From contig JAGKQI010000098.1 in assembly GCA_018806915.1 (NCBI GenBank), positions 2,418,001 to 2,482,000 of the forward strand: a DNA stretch of 64,000 nt. Direction: 5' to 3'. Below, piece after piece: positions 60,121 through 64,000 of this stretch (within the stretch, counting starts at the first letter, position 1; the number at the start of each line of letters is the position of its first letter). The translations under genes and the position numbers were made by a program. The notes below the pieces were generated by a model that was given only the letters and a program-made list of their open reading frames with translations, was not told where the DNA came from and searched no databases. This stretch comes from Phytophthora colocasiae. Lineage: Eukaryota; Oomycota; Peronosporomycetes; Peronosporales; Peronosporaceae.

Positions 60121-61152
60121 TTAGAACGCGCAGTCTGAGGTGTGGGACTTCGTGACGGTCGGAGTCACAGCAGGAGTATCAGGGGTGCTTGGGGGGACAC
60201 CCTTGCCAGGGTTTTCCGGGGTAGGCGGCGTGTTCTGCACGGGCGTCTGAGGCGTCGACGGAGCAGGGGTGACCGGCGAGTTAGGAGGAACGCCCTGCGT
60301 AGGAATCTCCGGGGTAGAAGGCGTGTTCTGCGTCGGGACGTCCGGGGTAGGCGGCGTGTTCTGCACGGGCGTCTGAGGCGTCGACGGAGCAGGGGTCACC
60401 GGCGAGTTAGGAGGAACGCCCTGCGTAGGAATCTCCGGGGTAGGCGGCGTGTTCTGCACGGGCGTCTGAGGCGTCGACGGAGCAGGGGTCACCGGCGAGT
60501 TGGGAGGAACGCCCTGCGTAGGAATCTCCGGAGTAGGAGGCGTGTTCTGCGTCGGGACGCCCGGGGTAGGCGGCGTGTTCTGCACGGGCGTCTGAGGCGT
60601 CGACGGAGCAGGGGTCACCGGCGAGTTAGTAGGAACGCCCTGCGTAGGAATCTCCGGGGTAGGCGGCGTGTTCTGCACGGGCGTCTGAGGCGTCGACGGG
60701 CAAGGAGTCACTGGTGGGACACCCTCAGTCGGGACTTTAGGAGTAGGCGTGTTCTCGCCCTGCGTCGGCACGTCTGGCGTCGGGGTGTTCTCGCCCTGCG
60801 TAGGAACCTCCGGGGTAGGAGTCTCCTCGCCCTGGGTCGGCACTTCAGGAGTAGGCGTGTTCTCGCCCTGCGTCGGCACGTCCGGCGTCGGGGTGTTCTC
60901 GCCCTGCGTAGGAACCTCCGGGGTAGGAGTCCCCTCGCCCTGGGTCGGCACTTCAGGAGTAGGCGTGTTCTCGCCCTGCGTCGGCACGTCTGGCGTCGGG
61001 ATGTTCTCGCCTTGCGTAGGAACCTCCGGGGTAGGAGTCTCCTCGCCCTGGGTCGGCACTTCAGGAGTAGGCGTATTCTCTCCGTAGCTACCGCTGTTCT
61101 GATGACTGTCGTCTTGGTGACCATTATTCTGGTTTTGGTGGCCGTCGTCGTG
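60121..61152 (-). CDS. C-terminal part of a large repeat protein: Pro/Thr-rich repeats
   Basis: In one frame, from about 61152 to the TAA at 60121, the minus strand reads GHQNQNNGHQDDSHQNSGSY, then about ten ENTPTPEVPTQG-type repeats, then a second block built on TPQTPVQNTPPTPEIPTQGV, and ends TKSHTSDCAF. The His/Gln/Asn opening joins in frame to the repeat array upstream, so this is the C-terminus of a protein whose start lies beyond the window. The composition is mucin-like, resembling in concept the cyst-surface repeat proteins of Phytophthora. I do not recognise a named family. The protein is likely extracellular, but no signal peptide is visible because the N-terminus is outside. Confidence 0.65.
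   Translation of the reverse strand, partial: HDDGHQNQNNGHQDDSHQNSGSYGENTPTPEVPTQGEETPTPEVPTQGENIPTPDVPTQGENTPTPEVPTQGEGTPTPEVPTQGENTPTPDVPTQGENTPTPEVPTQGEETPTPEVPTQGENTPTPDVPTQGENTPTPKVPTEGVPPVTPCPSTPQTPVQNTPPTPEIPTQGVPTNSPVTPAPSTPQTPVQNTPPTPGVPTQNTPPTPEIPTQGVPPNSPVTPAPSTPQTPVQNTPPTPEIPTQGVPPNSPVTPAPSTPQTPVQNTPPTPDVPTQNTPSTPEIPTQGVPPNSPVTPAPSTPQTPVQNTPPTPENPGKGVPPSTPDTPAVTPTVTKSHTSDCAF
60190..61085. repeat. Pro/Thr repeat-coding tandem array
   Basis: The left block has long, highly similar units of about 120 bases containing GGCGTGTTCTGCACGGGCGT. The right block has 36-base units with GTGTTCTCGCCCTGCGT, alternating in register. All unit lengths are multiples of three, which keeps the minus-strand frame open. 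Confidence 0.8.
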
Positions 61153-61560
61153 CGCCCTGCGTCGGAGTGGCTGCTGGTGGAGTAGGCGTGTTCTCGCCTG
61201 GTCGGCACGTCATCCTGGTTTTGGTGGTGTTCTCGCCCGAACCTGGTAGGAGTCTCCTCGCCCTGGGTCGGCACTTCAGGAGTAGGCGTGTTCTCGCCCT
61301 GCGTCGGCACGTCGGCGTCGGGTGTTTGGTGGTAGGAACCTGGGGTAGGATCGCCCTGGGTCGGCACTTCAGGAGTCGTTCTCGCCCTGGGTCGGCAACC
61401 ATCGTCGGTTGGTGTTCTCGTGCGTAGGAACCTCCTAGAGTTCGCCCTGGGTCGGCACTGCGTCAGAGCAGGTCGGATGTTCTCGCCCTGCGTAGGAACC
61501 TGCTTAGGAGTCGCCCTTGCACTTCGCCAGAGTTGCGTGTTCTCTCGCCCTGGTGACCAT
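61153..61560. other. Scrambled junction between the two repeat types
   Basis: Short, out-of-frame pieces of the Pro/Thr repeat and the His/Gln repeat are interleaved with odd deletions, and no frame stays open through it. It is either a genuinely rearranged recombination zone or a consensus/assembly artefact at the meeting of two tandem arrays. Confidence 0.6.
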
Positions 61561-64000
61561 CGTCCTGGTTTTGGTGGTAGTTGCCATCGTTCTGGTGACC
61601 ATCGTACTGGTTTTGGTGGCCGTCGTTCTGGTGACCGTCATCCTGGTTTTGGAGGTGGTTGCCATCGTTCTGGTGACCATCGTCCTGGTTTTGGTGGCCG
61701 TCGTTCTGGTGACCGTCATCCTGGTTTTGGTGGTGGTGGCCATCGTTCAGGGTGGTGACCATCGCCCTGGTTTGGTCTGGCGTCGGGGTGTTCTCGTCAT
61801 CCTGGTGACCTGCGTCATCGCCCTGGTTTGAGTGGTGTTTGCTGGTCAGTCCGGCGTCGTTCTGCGACCATCGTCCTGGTTTGGTGGTAGTTGCCATCGT
61901 TCTGGTGACCATCGTCCTGGTTTTGGTGGCCGTCGTTCTGGTGACCGTCATCCTGGTTTTGGTGGTAGTTGCCATCGTTCTGGTGACCATCGTCCTGGTT
62001 TTGGTTGCCATCGTTTTGGTGACCGTCATCCTGGTTTTGGTGGCCGTCGTTCTGGTGACCATCGTCCTGGTTTTGGTGGTAGTTGCCATCGTTCTGGTGA
62101 CCATCGTCCTGGTTTTGGTGGTAGTTGCCATCGTTCTGGTGACCATCGTCCTGGTTTTGGTGGCCGTCGTTCTGGTGACCGTCATCCTGGTTTTGGTGGT
62201 GGTTGCCATCGTTCTGGTGACCATCGTCCTGGTTTTGGTGGACGTCGTTCTGGTGACCGTCATCCTGGTTTTGGTGGTGGTTGCCATCGTTCTGGTGACC
62301 ATCGTCCTGGTTTTAGTGGTAGTTGCCATCGTTCTGGTGACCATCGTCCTGGTTTTGGTGGCCGTCGTTCTGGTGACCGTCATCCTGGTTTTGGTGGTGG
62401 TTGCCATCGTTCTGGTGACCATCGTCCTGGTTTTGGTGGCCGTCGTTCTGGTGACCATCGTCCTGGTTTTGGTGGACGTCGTTCTGGTGACCGTCATCCT
62501 GGTTTTGGTGGTGGTTGCCATCGTTCTGGTGACCATCGTCCTGGTTTTGGTGGTAGTTGCCATCGTTCTGGTGACCATCGTCCTGGTTTTGGTGGACGTC
62601 GTTCTGGTGACCGTCATCCTGGTTTTGGTGGTGGTTGCCATCGTTCTGGTGACCATCGTCCTGGTTTTGGTGGTAGTTGCCATCGTTCTGGTGACCATCG
62701 TCCTGGTTTTGGTGGCCGTCGTTCTGGTGACCGTCATCCTGGTTTTGGTGGTGGTTGCCATCGTTCTGGTGACCATCGTCCTGGTTTTGGTGGCCGTCGT
62801 TCTGGTGACCGTCATCCTGGTTTTGGTGGCCGTCGTTCTGGTGACCGTCATCCTGGTTTTGGTGGCCGTCGTTCTGGTGACCGTCATCCTGGTTTTGGTG
62901 GTAGTTGCCATCGTTCTGGTGACCATCGTCCTGGTTTTGGTGGTAGTTGCCATCGTTCTGGTGACCATCGTCCTGGTTTTGGTGGCCGTCGTTCTGGTGA
63001 CCGTCATCCTGGTTTTGGTGGTAGTTGCCATCGTTCTGGTGACCATCGTCCTGGTTTTGGTTGCCATCGTTTTGGTGACCGTCATCCTGGTTTTGGTGGC
63101 CGTCGTTCTGGTGACCATCGTCCTGGTTTTGGTGGTGGTTGCCATCGTTCTGGTGACCATCGTCCTGGTTTTGGTGGTGGTTGCCATCGTTCTGGTGACC
63201 ATCGTCCTGGTTTTGGTGGTAGTTGCCATCGTTCTGGTGACCATCGTCCTGGTTTTGGTGGCCGTCGTTCTGGTGACCGTCATCCTGGTTTTGGTGGTGG
63301 TTGCCATCGTTCTGGTGACCATCGTCCTGGTTTTGGTGGACGTCGTTCTGGTGACCGTCATCCTGGTTTTGGTGGTGGTTGCCATCGTTCTGGTGACCAT
63401 CGTCCTGGTTTTGGTGGTAGTTGCCATCGTTCTGGTGACCATCGTCCTGGTTTTGGTGGCCGTCGTTCTGGTGACCGTCATCCTGGTTTTGGTGGTAGTT
63501 GCCATCGTTCTGGTGACCATCGTCCTGGTTTTGGTTGCCATCGTTTTGGTGACCGTCATCCTGGTTTTGGTGGCCGTCGTTCTGGTGACCGTCATCCTGG
63601 TTTTGGTGGTAGTTGCCATCGTTCTGGTGACCGTCATCCTGGTTTTGGTGGTGGTTGCCATCGTTCTGGTGACCATCGTCCTGGTTTTGGTGGTAGTTGC
63701 CATCGTTCTGGTGACCATCGTCCTGGTTTTGGTGGCCGTCGTTCTGGTGACCGTCATCCTGGTTTTGGTGGTGGTTGCCATCGTTCTGGTGACCATCGTC
63801 CTGGTTTTGGTGGACGTCGTTCTGGTGACCGTCATCCTGGTTTTGGTGGTGGTTGCCATCGTTCTGGTGACCATCGTCCTGGTTTTGGTGGTAGTTGCCA
63901 TCGTTCTGGTGACCATCGTCCTGGTTTTGGTGGCCGTCGTTCTGGTGACCGTCATCCTGGTTTTGGTGGTAGTTGCCATCGTTCTGGTGACCATCGTCCT
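61561..64000 (-). repeat. Minisatellite of 42- and 36-base units encoding DGHQN-rich repeats, runs off the window
   Basis: Two unit types are mixed through 2.4 kb: 42 bases (CCATCGTCCTGGTTTTGGTG, then GTGGTTGCCATCGTTCTGGTGA or GTAGTT) and 36 bases (CCGTCATCCTGG, TTTTGGTGGCCGTCGTTCTGGTGA). In the minus-strand frame that joins the Pro/Thr repeats they encode DGHQNDGNHHQNQD (14 aa) and DGHQNDGHQNQD (12 aa). All three minus-strand frames are open because the units lack stop triplets on that strand, so open frames here are weak evidence. I favour the Asp/Gly/His/Gln/Asn frame because it appears non-repeated at 61090-61150. This is probably the central part of the same secreted or surface protein. 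Confidence 0.75.

Noticed and set aside
60142..61185. Arg-rich plus-strand frame (RGRRRVLHGRLRRRRSRG repeats)
   Set aside because: It is the complement of the Pro/Thr repeat array; open because of unit lengths divisible by three.
61463..63994. 843-codon frame reading MVTRTMATTTKTR repeats
   Set aside because: All minus-strand frames of the minisatellite are open. The Asp/Gly/His/Gln/Asn frame is the one that joins the downstream Pro/Thr repeats, so this frame is treated as a shadow.
61561..64000. CRISPR-like regular repeat array
   Set aside because: Units are directly contiguous without unique spacers and lie in a eukaryotic coding context; it is a minisatellite.

Overview
The window looks like nuclear DNA of an oomycete, most probably Phytophthora or a close relative. 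The reasons are: compact, intron-poor genes packed a few hundred bases apart on both strands; short 50-125 base GT-AG introns; an RXLR-type and a Crinkler (CRN) effector candidate; the GTAGCCATTT-type initiator motif upstream of several genes; and oomycete-style ankyrin, TKL kinase and MULE families. The species cannot be fixed from sequence alone.

Layout. 1-23.8 kb is a gene-dense housekeeping block: 3' part of a DDX21/50-like RNA helicase; a small RXLR-EER-like secreted protein; an ankyrin-repeat protein; a PCIF1/CAPAM-like cap methyltransferase with an RS tail; a multi-pass LtaS/sulfatase-fold membrane protein; a five-exon 4EHP-class eIF4E; a membrane-anchored GH37 trehalase; TFIIS; a multi-exon PHD-DDT/WHIM chromatin protein; a PH-USP-PDZ-UBA deubiquitinase; a GPI-type EGF-like surface protein; complex I NDUFV1; a five-exon PFA-DSP (Siw14-type) phosphatase that no single ORF reveals; and a two-exon methyltransferase.

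23.8-34.2 kb is accessory DNA: two different MULE DNA transposons, each with target-site duplications. The first encodes a transposase in frame with an Ulp1-type protease, separated by one TAG. The second encodes a spliced 845-aa transposase and contains a PIF/Harbinger remnant. Between them lie decayed, partly inverted gene fragments. 34.5-41.8 kb holds two secreted-type TKL receptor-like kinases. The first has a frameshift. The second is a pseudogene split exactly at a TA by a 3.2-kb pogo-like element, which itself carries a 426-bp MITE. A WRKY19-like zinc-finger gene sits between them.

42-60 kb is organised around a 3.9-kb inverted duplication (about 42,884-46,805 and 53,986-59,735) carrying part of a HAD phosphatase, a Ser/Thr-rich secreted-protein gene and a secreted trehalase. 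The spacer holds a Ty1/copia element with apparently identical LTRs and a CRN effector whose C-terminus looks like a trypsin-like protease. The right-arm trehalase is split by a structurally intact Tc1/mariner element. 60-64 kb is one minus-strand repeat-protein locus: P/T-rich repeats at the C-terminus and, upstream, a 42/36-bp minisatellite encoding Asp-Gly-His-Gln-Asn repeats that runs off the window. The stretch 61.15-61.56 kb looks scrambled.

All calls rest on reading the sequence and on remembered family motifs. No database search was run.
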